A program made the position numbers and the translations under genes. DNA of 64,000 bases. Source: Zeus faber (Eukaryota; Chordata; Actinopteri; Zeiformes; Zeidae). Positions 51,170 to 62,400 of this stretch are shown piece by piece (within the stretch, counting starts at the first letter, position 1; each line of letters starts with the position of its first letter). The notes beneath the pieces were generated by a model that was not told where the DNA came from, did not search any database, and was given only the letters and a program-made list of their open reading frames with translations. The stretch spans positions 12,098,865 through 12,162,864 of the forward strand of contig OY482855.1 in NCBI GenBank assembly GCA_960531495.1, written 5' to 3'.

Positions 51170-51440
51170 TCTGGTAAAAATGTGAAAGCGTGCTGGCCCC
51201 TTGCGCGTGTGGCTTTGTGGAGATTTCCCTTAATATGTTTACATATGTTTCCATGAGGACTATATTCATGTGCCATATTCTATGCTTTTCCCATAGGAAA
51301 CCTCTATGGCCATATTGTGGCACAGAAAGTGAAATATCTTGTAAACCTTTCGCCAAAACCCTACAGCACACCGGTTGGGATCGAGCCGGTCATTTTGGTA
51401 TATTTCACATGTATGTGGATTGAAAACTGTGAGAGAAGTA
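51170..51440 (+). repeat. Interspersed repeat related to 12245-12570
   Basis: Same ordered blocks as the intronic copy: GCGTGCTGGCCCC, TTCCCTTAATATGTTTACAT, ATGTTTCCATGAGGAC, CATGTGCCATATTC and CCAAAACCC. A further short piece of the family (GGGCTATGTGGGGAATCCCC) lies at 52460-52500. The remainder of 50830-53770 is AT-rich with a G-run/GT tract at 52252-52288; no gene recognised. Confidence 0.5.
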
Positions 51441-53770
51441 GCGTGGCACAATTTGATGTGTGGCCACTCAAAATGATGTGCAATAAGTGTGTGGCGCTGC
51501 CAGCAGACATAAATAGAAACGTTTAAATAAATTGGGTTATGATGTGATGGCATTTAATACCTGTAGTTATGCCATTTATCTTTGGTACATAATCTATTGC
51601 ACTTGCAGCTGCAACTAATACAATACGTAACTGAATTATTTACCCATTGCCTTTTTTTACTTGTCTACAGAGACCACGGAGCAAAACCAAGCTAATAAAA
51701 TGAATGGCAGAGAATGCCTTTTCACCAAAAATCGCATTACTGCTAAGCATGGCCGGGAGTTAGTACAGTTATTATGAATATTATTATGAGTATGATGATA
51801 TTGCAGCATTAGTAATTAAAATAAATGGATAATTGATTCATTGATTGATATACATTAATATACTGTTTGTGGTATTGTGCAGTTTTCCATTATAATTGTC
51901 TACCATCCACAGACATTTATGGTCACTGTAGTGCATGATATGAGGACATGGTTAGTTCAGTAACTTCAAGGTGAAGTTGAAACTTTTGGAGTTGATTACA
52001 ACATTCAGAAAAGTGTGAAGTTATGAAGTGAGTTGAATAGAGTTGAGTTATTAGAGAATGTGATTTGTTAGGCCTTTTTCCCCAGGAAAACACCCCATTA
52101 ATGGGCAACCAATAGTTGGACACCAGCCGCTTGGTGACGTTTTCATATAAACAGGAAATGATGACAGAGGGGACATCGTCAACACCTTGAAACAAGTGTC
52201 ACTCAAAAAAGGGGGGAATAGTTAAGGTTGCGTGGGGGCGGATGGGGGCTTGTGGGGGGGGGGGGGGGGGGCGTGTGTGTGTGTGGGTGTGTGTGACTGA
52301 CGGAGGGAGTTGAGGTAGCACCCCTCGTCTACTGACGAGGGCTTCTCTCTGCTTTTGCTTCTGCTTCGTCTTGGGTTTTCACTTCTTCTGCACACGAGAG
52401 GCTCGGCTCGGCTTTAAAGGTGCAACGTTGTGACGTCACAAAGACATCACATGATGATCTGGGGGCTATGTGGGGAATCCCCCAAATGTTTTCATGCGAC
52501 AAAACACAATGACACCAGTTACACAATTTTGAAAAACAAAAGAAATAAACAAAATTGTTCCAAAGATAGAGATGTGAGTGTTTTTATAAGATATCCTGGT
52601 TATGATTTTTAATTGTAAATAGTTTTCTGTAATTGCAGTTAAAATGCTGGAATCAAAATAAAAAGATAAAGAGTGGCTTGAAAGAAACATTTTATTTTTC
52701 TTATTCCTTGGGTTGTAATGGAGGAAATAATAAAGGTTCTCGTGCATTGTTTCCTGGGTATTACATATTTCTTACATATTTAAATGTAAACTCTTACACA
52801 GCCATTATCACAATTGTTTTCTAAACCCACTTTGTTTCATGTGATTGCACAAAACAATAGCATTTTAAAAGGAGAACATTTTAAGCAGAGTGTGTGATGC
52901 TATCTGTCTTCCTCTGTCGCTTTTCGTGTCAGTTTCAGCAAAAGAACGTTACACAAATCAGTGACAGAAGTCTGTTTGGTTTTACATCATATATAACGCC
53001 TTTGCGGAGGAATAAGTCCGTTCTTCTCTCAGGCTCCAAGCGGTTGAGTGGAATTGTATTTTATTGAGACGGACCTGGAGAGAGAATATCAGTTTAGAGG
53101 GTTTTGACGTTGTAGAATTGACATGCTTGAATAACGACTTCCGAATTCCAATGGAATGCAGCACTATCTCCTGAGTCAAAGAGTCTCCCCCCATCCACCC
53201 ACACACACCTGGGGGCTGGCCCTACAGGTTTGTACATCCTGCTCAAATTTGGTGTTACAATGCGTCCTTGGTGATGCGATCACAAGTGGACAGCTCTGAA
53301 TCCAGATGCGATCACACCCAAAGCATTGAGGAAGCACTGAGATCCCCACGCTCACGCCACATTGGGAGGTGGTCAGGGATCCATGGAGGTCACATTAGTG
53401 TGTCAGAGTGTTTCACAACCTTTGTTTACGCTGAAGTATTCCCACAGAACACCACTATCCTGTTGAACGCTAAAAAAATGTCATGTATTACTCATATAAA
53501 TACATGTATTGTATAACTAGTAATAGTTCATTTTCAGTGTGAAATTTGGTCTGAGCACAGAGCTGTTATTCTGGCTGTAACTGATTTATTAGTAGAGCCT
53601 TACAATTCTGATCTTGCACCACAAACTCATTTCCATTATTTATTTGTTTTATGTGGAATTTGGTACATTATCCCGGGACCACAGCAATTTCCTACTGTTA
53701 AATTGAGGAATTTGATCAAGACAGATTAAATATTTTTCTGAAATATGAGACGATTTGTAAAAATAAAATT

Positions 53771-53772
<2 letters not shown>

Positions 53773-53816
<44 letters not shown>
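53773..53816 (+). repeat. (CA)n microsatellite
   Basis: Forty-odd bases of CA, ending a few bases before the 3' end of ORF-family copy 2. Confidence 0.95.
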
Positions 53817-53820
<4 letters not shown>

Positions 53821-53825
53821 TGTGC

Positions 53826-54161
53826 TTAATCTGAGTCCACCCTCTGGTTCCTCTGGTTCTTCAGGATCCTGTGCACTTTCTGGGGCCACCTAGGCCTAGG
53901 ACCGGGGCTCACCTTCCTCTTCCTCTTCCTCTTCCTCTTCCTCTTCCTCTTCCTCTTTTGGGGATTATTGGGCTCCTTCACTGGGGCAGAGATCCAGGTG
54001 TCTGATTGATCCTCTGGGTCTTGGTTGTTCTTCACATGTGAATGGGAGACTAGGACCTGCCTCAGGAGGATCCTCATCCCGAGGTGGGGGCTTGGATCCT
54101 GGACCAGAGTGCACGTCCAGACCCAGGACTGGTCACCTTGACTATCCATGTCCAGCATCTA
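53826..54161 (-). CDS. Uncharacterised ORF family, copy 2
   Basis: 110 codons, MLDMDSQGDQSWVWTCTLVQ to the stop at 53826, preceded by TTCATAG as in copy 3. Shares GMRILLRQVL, NNQDPEDQSDTWISAPVKEP and PRWPQKVHRIL with copy 3. The middle SLRVILKKIKVPD block is replaced by a 16-residue alternating Lys-Arg run encoded by a (TTCCTC)n repeat on the plus strand. Shorter at the C-terminus than the other copies. Possibly a decaying copy; no stop inside. Confidence 0.45.
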
Positions 54162-54785
54162 TGAAGGATGAGTCACTGTTTTTTGTTATGCTCTCAAATT
54201 TATTTTATTTTTTTCAAATTAAAATAAACAATAATAATAATATCATAATATACTATATTAAAATGATACACCCTCATCATTGATATCAACCAAACAAAAG
54301 TTCTTCAACAGTATTTTCAAAGTTCCATGTTTTCCTACAGTACTTGAATGCCTAACAGGCAGGTAAAATGCAAAAGGAGCTTCCTACTTTTGACAGAGTT
54401 CTGTCGAAGTTTCTATTGCTGTTTTACTCTTGTAGTGCATAGTAATAGTAATGAAGACCATGTCCGGATGAATTTCAGCTAAAACCCACAAAAAAAAATC
54501 AATCAATAATAGAGAGAAGTGTGTGTGCGTATGTGTCCATGATGTCACAGGTGGAATTATCTGTCATTCCAAGTGTTCCATGGAATGTGATGTGATGGAA
54601 ATTCTATGATCTCAATAGCAACAATCATCCAAAATAAATGGATTAGAATGTGAATAGAATAGCAGAATGAGAATAAAGAAAACACCATGTAATTTTATAT
54701 ATCTTTAATCAATATGTTGTAATACAAACGCTCATAGAGAAGTACTTTGACATTGGGGTTTACCAAATATAATATATGAATGTAT

Positions 54786-55245
54786 CGATATGCCCTTGTC
54801 CTCGTCTTGTCCTGTGTGGCGTTGGCATGGGGGCCCCACCTGCTTGCTCTCTGGGTGGGCCGTCCTGACAATGGGTTGGTCGCGGGCTGTGGTCTGTGCT
54901 TGCCGTCTGCGGCTCGGTTCTTCGTTTGCGGGTACGTCTTATGGCTGTGCATGGGGGTGGGTTGTGTGTGCGATGCAGTTGTGAGGGCTCATCTTGTGCA
55001 TTTGGGGACTGGTGGTGTGCGTGGATGTTGCTCTGCGGGCTCTTGGCTTCTCTGTGGGTTCAGGGTTCTTGGGCTCGGAATGTTCTTGCAGCTGTATGGC
55101 ATTTGCGTGGCTCTGGGGTTCACGTGTTGACCAATCCTGTGCACTAACTGTATAGGTTGATACATAACTCTGCACTCGGCACTCTGAGTCTAATAACCCA
55201 GGGACCCACAGAGGTCTCAATGCTGCCCTAACTCGCAAGTTATGT
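54786..55245 (+). other. GC-rich spacer of the inverted duplication
   Basis: In contrast to the AT-rich arms this segment is rich in G and T (GGGTGGGCCGTCCTGACAAT, TGGTCGCGGGCTGTGGTC). Frames are open for 80-116 codons but encode a Cys/Trp/Gly-rich sequence with no recognisable domain; composition explains the openness. Probably repeat-derived, family unknown. Confidence 0.4.
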
Positions 55246-55938
55246 TTTTTTTAAATGATGTATCTACATATACTATAATTGTGGTTCTCAATTTTCATCT
55301 AGTATACTATATCAATTATATTTTATACATTATATTTAGTAAACCCCAATGTCAAAGTACTTATCTATGATAGTGATAGTTTGATAGTGATAGTTGATAT
55401 GATAGTTTTTTTTATTAATTTTTATTTATTATAGAAATATTAAGTCACATAGTGTGGTTTTTATTCTCATTCAACTATTCTATTGACATTCTTAATCCAT
55501 GTATTTTGGAGAGTAGTTGCTAAGGAGATCATAGAATTCTCATCATACATTCCATGAAACATGTGGAAAGAGATTGACAGATCATTCCACCTGTGACATC
55601 ATGGACACATATACATACACACATCTCTCTGATAGCACTTGACATTTTATGGATTTTAGCTAAAATTCATCACGACACAGTCCTCATAACTATATGCACA
55701 GCAAGAGTGGAACACCAATCTAAACTTTGACAGAACTGTGTCAAAGGTAAGAAGCTCCTTCAGGGTTTTACCTCAAGGACCATAGGAAAACATGAAACTT
55801 TGAAAGTACTGTTGAAGACCTTTTATTCAGTTGATATCAATGATGAGGGTGTGTTTTTTGAAATAGTATTTTTTTTTTAACAAACAAACAAAAACAATTA
55901 TTTGAGAGCATAACCAAAACACACTGGCTCAGCCTTCA

Positions 55939-56397
55939 TAGATGCTGGACATGGATGGTCAAGGGGACCAATCCTGGGACTGGACCTGCACTCTGGTCCG
56001 GGATCCGAGCCATCGCCTCGGCATGAGGATCCTCCTGAGACAGGTCCCAATCTCCCCTTCACACAGAAAGAACAACCAGGATCCAGAGGATCCATCAGAC
56101 ACTTGGATCTCGGTCCCGGTGAAGGACCCTAAGAACCCCCATTCACTCAGAGTTATCCTCAAGAAAATCAAAGTACCTGATCCTGTAGTTCCCAGGCAAG
56201 CTATCCTCATCCCCTGCCTCCATATGATTAGAAAGAGGAAGAGGAAGAGGAAGAAGAAGGTGAGTCCTCGTCCTGAGCCAAAGTGGACCCAGAAAGTGCA
56301 CAGGATCCTCCAGAGGAAGCAGGGGATGGACTCTGCTTTGGACTCCTCAGATGAAGCTCCAGTGAAGCAGGGCTGCAAGAGTCCTGCTGGACCCTGA
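55939..56397 (+). CDS. Uncharacterised ORF family, copy 3
   Basis: MLDMDGQGDQSWDWTCTLVR starts at 55942 just after TTCATAG; about 151 codons to the stop at 56395-56397. Contains GMRILLRQVP, EDPSDTWISVPVKDPKNP, SLRVILKKIKVPDP, a basic RKRKRKRKKK, PKWTQKVHRILQRKQ and DEAPVKQGCK. The most complete copy next to copy 1. The basic block could serve nuclear targeting (inference). It points away from copy 2 in a divergent pair about 1.8 kb apart. Function unknown; expression evidence needed to call it a gene. Confidence 0.5.
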
Positions 56398-57065
56398 GCC
56401 TGGCCACAGCATCATATCCAGATTATAGCCACATTATGTCCAGTTTGTATCCAGTTATATCCATATTATATCTTTCCCTTCAACCTGGTACAACGCCATC
56501 AAAGAAATGAAAGTTACACATAAATTATCTGCATTTTTACGGGTGTAAAGTATATACAGTTTTGAGTTGTGAAAGTTTGTCTGAAATTAAAGGAGCAATT
56601 ATGGATTGTAGAGCATATGTAGGACCAGTCTTCTTAGCTTAATACCCGAGCTATGTCCTTCTCAGACTTTTCTCATATGTGGTTGGTGTTAAATGGGGAG
56701 CTTTTTTACAGGAGCCTATAAACTTTGGAAATACATTTGGTAGTTTTGCCTGTATCGTTAAGCTTCCAGCTTAGAAGGTTGTATTTTGTTAAGTGATTCG
56801 ACCATCACCATGGCCGGCCAGAAATAATCTAAACAGAAGGGAAGAGGGGACATTGTAGCTATCCTGAATTTGAGGGAGGGATATAAAAGTACCATTACTA
56901 AAAAGGGGCGGATTCCTTGTATACTTGTGTCGTTGTTGAAGCAAGCAGTTAGGCATGGGTTTCTCTTTGAAACAGCCCTCTTTTTCATTGCTGCAGCTGG
57001 GAGGTCAGATTGAATATATTTATTTCTTTCCTTATGTGTCTGGTTGCGCTCTTCCCCAGCCAACC
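56398..57065. other. Intergenic, nothing recognised
   Basis: A short tandem of ATTATATCC/GTTATATCC words at 56415-56470 follows copy 3; otherwise AT-rich unique-looking sequence. Confidence 0.6.
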
Positions 57066-58755
57066 TAGCTGGTTGCTGCTTGGTAGCCAGGTTATGCATG
57101 GAAGCCTGGGTGCTGCTTGGAAGCTTGGGTGCTGCTTGGGAGCCTAAGTGCTGCTTGGAAGCCAGGTTGCTACTTAGTAACCTTGTTGCTCCTTGTTTCC
57201 CTGGTTGCGGCCTGGGAGCCTGGTTGTTCTTGGAAGCCTGGGTTCTGCTTGGAAGCCAGGTTGCTGCTTGCAGGGAGCCAGGTTGCTGCTTGGAAGCCTG
57301 GGAGCTAGTTGGGAGCCTGGTTGCTGCTTGGAAGCCTGGGTGCTGCTTGCAAGCCTGGGGGCTGCTTGGAAGCCTGGTTGCTGCTTGGGAGCCTGGTTGT
57401 TGCTTGGGAGCCCAGTTGCTACTTGGAAGCCTGGGTTCTGCTTGCAAGCCTGAGTGTTGCTTGGGAGCCTGGTTGCTGCTTGGAAGCTTGGGTACTGCTT
57501 AGAGCCTGGGTGTTGCTTGGGAGCCAGGTTGCCGCTTGGCAGCCAGGTTGTTGTTTGGGAGCCTGATTGCTGCTTGGAAGCCTGGTTGCTGCTTGGAAGC
57601 ATGGTTATTGCTTGGAAGCATGGTTACTGCTTGAAAGCCTGGTTGCTGGTTGCTGGTTAGAAGCCTGGGTGCTGCTTGTGTCACGACCAAAAAGGTCCAA
57701 ACCTGGGCTAGTAGGAAGTCTGGATCTCTGGACGACGTTTCTATCTATTCTGGCCTCAAAAACTTAGAAGAAAAAACACTGGAACCGTCTGATGTGAAAA
57801 AGTTTATTGTGGATCCGAGAGTCAAGCACAGCAACAAACAGTGAGTAGCGCTCTGGAGCCCGGCGAACAAACTGATCCCTTGGACTTCCTTATATATATC
57901 CAAGAATTTCTCTCCCCTCATTACATGGCCTACCCCTTTCAGTGCAGGGAACCAATTATAGTCTTTGGGTTATGTCTCAGGGAACCAATCGCAGTCTTGT
58001 GACTTCATCCCCTGTTCCCAGAAAGGCCTGTCATGGTTCCTGGAATGCTTGTGTCACATTTTACCAAATATCGGCATGTTTTCTTTTCCTGCTGGTGTTT
58101 TGTTCAGATATGACTGTGGCTTGTTTCTCAGTATCAGCTGTATCTGCCTGGTGTTCTGCTCAGGCCTGTTTCCCTAGAAGACTATGTTCTTTCTGTTATT
58201 TTATTACTTCCCTTTTTTTGGGTTTTATAGCATACTTTTTTTTAAAGATTTATTTAATAAATATACCTTGAATATATACCTTGAATATTGGTGGTTTAGT
58301 ATAACATGTAATCATTTTCTTGTCATGTGGGGATTAATTATTAACGACAACACTTGGAAGCCTGGGTGCTACTTGGGAGCCAGGTTGCTGCTTGGGAGCC
58401 TGGTTACTGTTTGGGAGCCTGATTGCTGCTTGGAAGCCTGGTTGCTGCTTGGAAGCCTGATTGCTGCTTGGGAGCCTGGTTACTGCTTGGAAGCTTGGTT
58501 GCTGCTTGGAAGCCTGGGTGCTGCTTGGAAATCTGGGCACTGCTTAGAAGCCAGGATGCTGCTTGGGAGCCAGGTAACTGCGCGGGAGCCAGGTTGCTGC
58601 TTGGGGGCCAGATTGCTGTTTGGGAACCTGATTGCTACTTGGAAGCCTGGTTACTTCTTGAAAGCCTGGTTGCTGCTTGGAAGCCTGTGTGCTGCTTAGA
58701 AGCCAGGTTGCTGCTTGAGAGCCTGGTTGCTGCTTGGGAGCCTGGTTGCTGCTTA
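57066..58755 (+). repeat. 19-bp minisatellite, split by an LTR insertion
   Basis: About 32 units at 57066-57678 and about 21 at 58353-58755 of the consensus CTTGGAAGCCTGGTTGCTG with frequent variants (GGGA for GGAA, CAGG for CTGG, GGGTGC for GGTTGC). The unit has no stop in any frame on either strand, and 19 is not a multiple of 3. Long frames therefore open everywhere with a 19-residue period (LLGSLVAAWKPGCCLEAW-like). They are not genes. Confidence 0.95.
57679..58352 (+). mobile_element. Solo LTR (fossil) with 4-bp target duplication
   Basis: 674 bp beginning TGTCACGACC and ending ACGACAACA, with TGT...ACA termini. It is flanked by CTTG on both sides (57675-57678 and 58353-58356), which belongs to the minisatellite unit. 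It carries a TATA-like TTATATATATCC near 57892 and an AATAAA near 58255, as expected for an LTR. No internal region is present, so it is the product of LTR-LTR recombination. The family is not assigned; the clean target duplication suggests moderate age. Confidence 0.8.
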
Positions 58756-59639
58756 CCGGGCCAGTGCGGTGCATGTTACTGATGAGTGGCTGGGTCCCAA
58801 ACCTGTCCTCGCTAAACAGCTCCCAAATAAGAGAATTTGAGCACAATGTCAGATTCACTTTTTCAGTACTGTCCGCTAAACCCAGCACGCGTATGTTGAA
58901 TTTGTGGCTGTGGTTTCCCAGTTACTCTTGCTTCTGCTTCAGGGTGATATTCTTGGTTTTGATTGCCATATAATTCTTCTCCAGAACAGTGTTTTTCAAC
59001 CATTGTATTGCGACACAATAATGTGTCGTGAGAGCTCACCAGGTGTGTCTGAATTTTCCTCAAATTCCCCTTATATAAAAAATTATTATTAAATTTCAAG
59101 GCTGCACAAATTCATCAGTTCCAGCCAGAATAACAACTGTGTTCATCAGAACAAGCTCAAGTAGAGCCTATTCGTAGTGATTCAACTATTTTTTTCGGAT
59201 TTGGTTGAGTCACTCAGTAAAAACAGTTGTTAGATTTTCAGACTCGGTAATTTGAATCAATTGGTGTAATGTGAGGGATGACTTCCGCTGAATGAGAGTC
59301 AGAAGAGACATTTCATTCTGTCAAAATTATTTATTTTGGTGGAATGCAAAGAGTAAATCAGTCACCTTAATTTTGAATTGTGCCAAATGCCTTGGAGTTT
59401 TTTGCCATGAACTTTAATGTAGTCCTCTGTAGCCATTGTCATTTTGTGAGTTGAAGATTCAGACTTTTTAGTGCAGGAGTTGAGCAAGCGAGCAGCAGCT
59501 GCTCCACGCAGCTGCACTAGTTAAATTTTTAATGTTTTTAACTAATTTACTCGGAATTAATCTTTGCACTTATAGTAGTCTTTTACCATTATATCACAGC
59601 ACCGTTGGTTTTACGCTGCTTACGCTGCTTTCTTCCTTT
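58756..59639. other. Intergenic with a hAT-end fragment
   Basis: CAGTGTTTTTCAACCATTGT followed by a TGTGTCGTGAGAGCTCACCA stretch at 58988-59045 is the typical start of a widespread hAT-type element. No matching other end is seen. The rest shows nothing recognisable. Confidence 0.45.
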
Positions 59640-61980
59640 TGGATTACACGTTATGTACTGATCCGGCTACTAGCTTAGCTAGGCTCGTCTTTAGCCTGGT
59701 GCCTAAGTTTGGTAGCGGGCCTCTGCACATCATCATTTGAACTGACAGGACATCTGGCCCATCCTCGGGACTAAACCCAAGACCCAAGCCTCCCTGCAAC
59801 TCGAGCTCCGCCCCTGACCTAGCTGGTAGCTCCTCTGGGTCCAGCCCCACCAGGCGGTCAGGCGTGCACACTCAGGTGTGGCGCCCACCCTCGGTACTTG
59901 TTGTCTGCACCTCCATCGTCCGGCACGTGGCAGTGCGTGGTGGCCGGATTATCTGCTATCCAGGTGCCTGCATAAACGACATTACACCCACCGCTCTGCA
60001 GCTGTTTCAACAACACAACTCTGCCTCTGCAGTCGTTTTTCAGGCCCTCATAAAAATGAACAGTCAGAGACCCTAGTATAGGTATAGGACCCAAGGAGGA
60101 GTTTGTGCGTCTCTGCTGGAGACCGGAAAGCAGGTAAATATTTCTCCCTGCCCTATATGCGTGTTTTGGTGACATGACGTTCACATTCGGCAACTCCAAA
60201 TATGGATAAAGGTTTACTGCCGGAACAGAGATAACCCCTTAGTTGACAGTTTTGCTACCTTTTTAAATAGGCTCAGCTTTTTAAAACAGATGGTCTCCAT
60301 CATTCCCAGGAATTTTCACGTTTTTCATCAAAAAACATTGAACTGACCTTGCACTCCTGACTTGAGTCCACCTGACTGTGCCTCCCTGAGCTCATATAGT
60401 ATTTCTGTAAGGATTATGCCTAGGCTACCTGTCATTAACAGAGACACAAACTTCCCCATTCATGCTTGGACAACTACTTAACACAACGTTTTCAGCCCAC
60501 ACTCTGCATCTCTGCAGCGGTGGAGTGGACCCTCCAAACTCTTGACAGTTGTGACGTGCATCTCCTTCGTCAAATGACTCTGACTCTGTCAAAATGGCTC
60601 TGGTCAGCGCCAGTGGTGTCCAACAAGTGGTTTGAGGTTTGTTGATGAGTTGGTCGCTTTATTTAACTCTACCTGTTTAAGCATCCCTGACTCTGTTTCC
60701 CCCCTTAAATCCAGGCGGCCTAAACCCAAATCTCAACTCTGGCTAAATGATTCTACCTGTGCCATAAGGCAGGACGGTAGAAGAGTGGAGCATAAATGGG
60801 AAAAGATTAAGTAGAGTTTAAAGCTTAAAGTATTTTAGGATATCTTGAGAGACTGTTTGACTCATTACCAACGTACTAAAACTGTGGGAGCAAATAATTT
60901 TTCTAATATCATCGCTAAAAACTGTCACAGGCCAAAAGTTATTTTTGACACTATAAATGCAGTACTTAATCCTCTGGTTCCTGCCAGCCTTGATGTGTCC
61001 CCAACAACCTGTGAAAATGTTCTTAAATTTTTTGTTGATAAGGTAACTGATATTTGATCACACATCTCACCTTCTACTAATGATCCTTCTGTCTCTCCTG
61101 TGCCTACTGTTGTCTTATGTCGGTTTGAGCCTGTCTCCCTCCCTTGTTTACTGGAAATAGTTTGCCATTTGAAACCCACAACCTGCTCCGTTGATATTGT
61201 TCCATCACGCCTCCTTAAAGAGGCTTTTTACAGTTTTGGCCTGAGCATTCTGTCAATTATCAATAGCTGTCTTGGTACAGGCTATATTCCATCTTATTTT
61301 AAACACACTGTAGTTCAGCCTCTCATCAAAAAGTCAAACCATGACCCCACAGTTCTCACTAATTTTAGATTGATTTTTAAAAGGTCTTTCATTTCAAATG
61401 TTCTTGAAAAGGTTGTCTTTCGCCAACTACAATCCTTCCTCGATGACAAAGCTTCCCTAGAAGTGCTCCAGTGTGGGTTCAGAGTACGTCATAGCACAGA
61501 ATCAGCTCTGTTAAAAGTTACAATGACTTTGAGCTGTTGATTCTGGGGACTGCGCTATTTTAATACTGCTGGACCTCAGCGCCACTTTTGACGCAGTCAA
61601 CCACAAAATTCTCAACTCTGTTGTAAAGGGAAACTTTTTCCAACTAAGACAGTTAGCTCAAATCAAGTCCTTTCTCTCTGTCCATGATCTTGAGAAAGTA
61701 ATTCATGCTCTCATTTCATCCTGGCTGGACTACTGGGGTGGTCGTGCTTTTCCTGCTGCCCCAAAGCTGGGGAATAGCCTTACCATTCCCCTTCCCATTA
61801 TTCTCCCTGGCCTTTGAATCTTTTTCAAATTCAGTATCATGCACATCTTTTTATCTTCTGTTCTGTGTTATTGTCTATCTGTTATAATGTATGCTGTTGT
61901 AACTCACATGCTGGACAGCACTTTAGTCAACCCTGGTTGTTTTTAAATGTGCTTTATAAATAAAAATTAACTTCACTTTT
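59640..61980 (+). mobile_element. L2-clade LINE with esterase-type ORF1, decayed
   Basis: ORF1 remnant 59860-60320: PSVLVVCTSIVRHVAVRGG matches the SGNH-esterase start (VLVxGTSIVRxVAVPGG) found in fish L2 ORF1, followed in other frames by RQLQIWIKVYCRNRD and DSFATFLNRL. ORF2 remnants 60632-61540: KSQLWLNDSTCAIRQDGRRV, THYQRTKTVGANNFSNIIAK, VDIVPSRLLKEAF, NVLEKVVFRQLQSFLDDKAS and the CGFRVRHSTESALLKV motif, then LLDLSATFDAVNHKIL. The endonuclease is nearly gone, and a large deletion after 61620 removes most of the RT palm and thumb. The 3' end GCACTTTAGTCAACCCTGGT with TGCTTTATAAATAAA is intact. Many frame breaks; inactive. Confidence 0.8.
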
Positions 61981-62400
61981 GACGGAGTGGCTACCGACTG
62001 TATTTGATGGGGTGACTTGAGTGATTTCACTTGAGTTGTTCTCTACCAACGTGTTGCACAATTGTACACATACACGTTATATAAAAGAACAAATTGAGGT
62101 ACGAACAAAAATGTTTGTGGAAACGTTAGACTTTGTGAATGTTATTTCTCCAACCCAGTACATGTTTCCAATTAGCGTTTTTAAGGGTGAAAATTCAAGG
62201 CGGGGACTTTAAACCAGGTCGATTCTGTACATATAAATAAGACAAAGACAGAGCTTTGAAACGGGTTAAACAGATTATGTACAACAACATTATCCAAAGT
62301 TTTTCCCAGTTGATAAACTCATATGAATAAAATCACATTTCCAGACAAATATATTGTGTCCTACTTTTTCCAATCTATCTATCAATATGTGTTTCAGACT
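61981..62400. other. Intergenic, nothing recognised
   Basis: AT-rich sequence without open frames of note or recognised repeat ends. Confidence 0.6.

Larger units (their letters stand above)
53826..56397. repeat. Inverted duplication with 1-kb arms
   Basis: Left arm about 53826-54785, right arm about 55318-56397, spacer about 530 bases. Matching inverted landmarks: AAGTACTTTGACATTGGGGT (54740) with its complement (55343); AGGTGGAATTATCTGTCA (54550) with the complement of TGACAGATCATTCCACCT (55571); CATCATTGATATCAAC (54273) with the complement near 55830; and the two ORFs at the outer ends. The arms differ at many positions, so the duplication is not recent. Confidence 0.8.

Noticed and set aside
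54780-55130. 116-codon Cys/Trp-rich frame in the palindrome spacer
   Set aside because: Explained by GT-rich composition; no homologue or domain seen.
56758-57690. Long open frames on both strands (up to 229 codons)
   Set aside because: They follow the 19-bp minisatellite, which has no stops in any frame; composition is purely repetitive.
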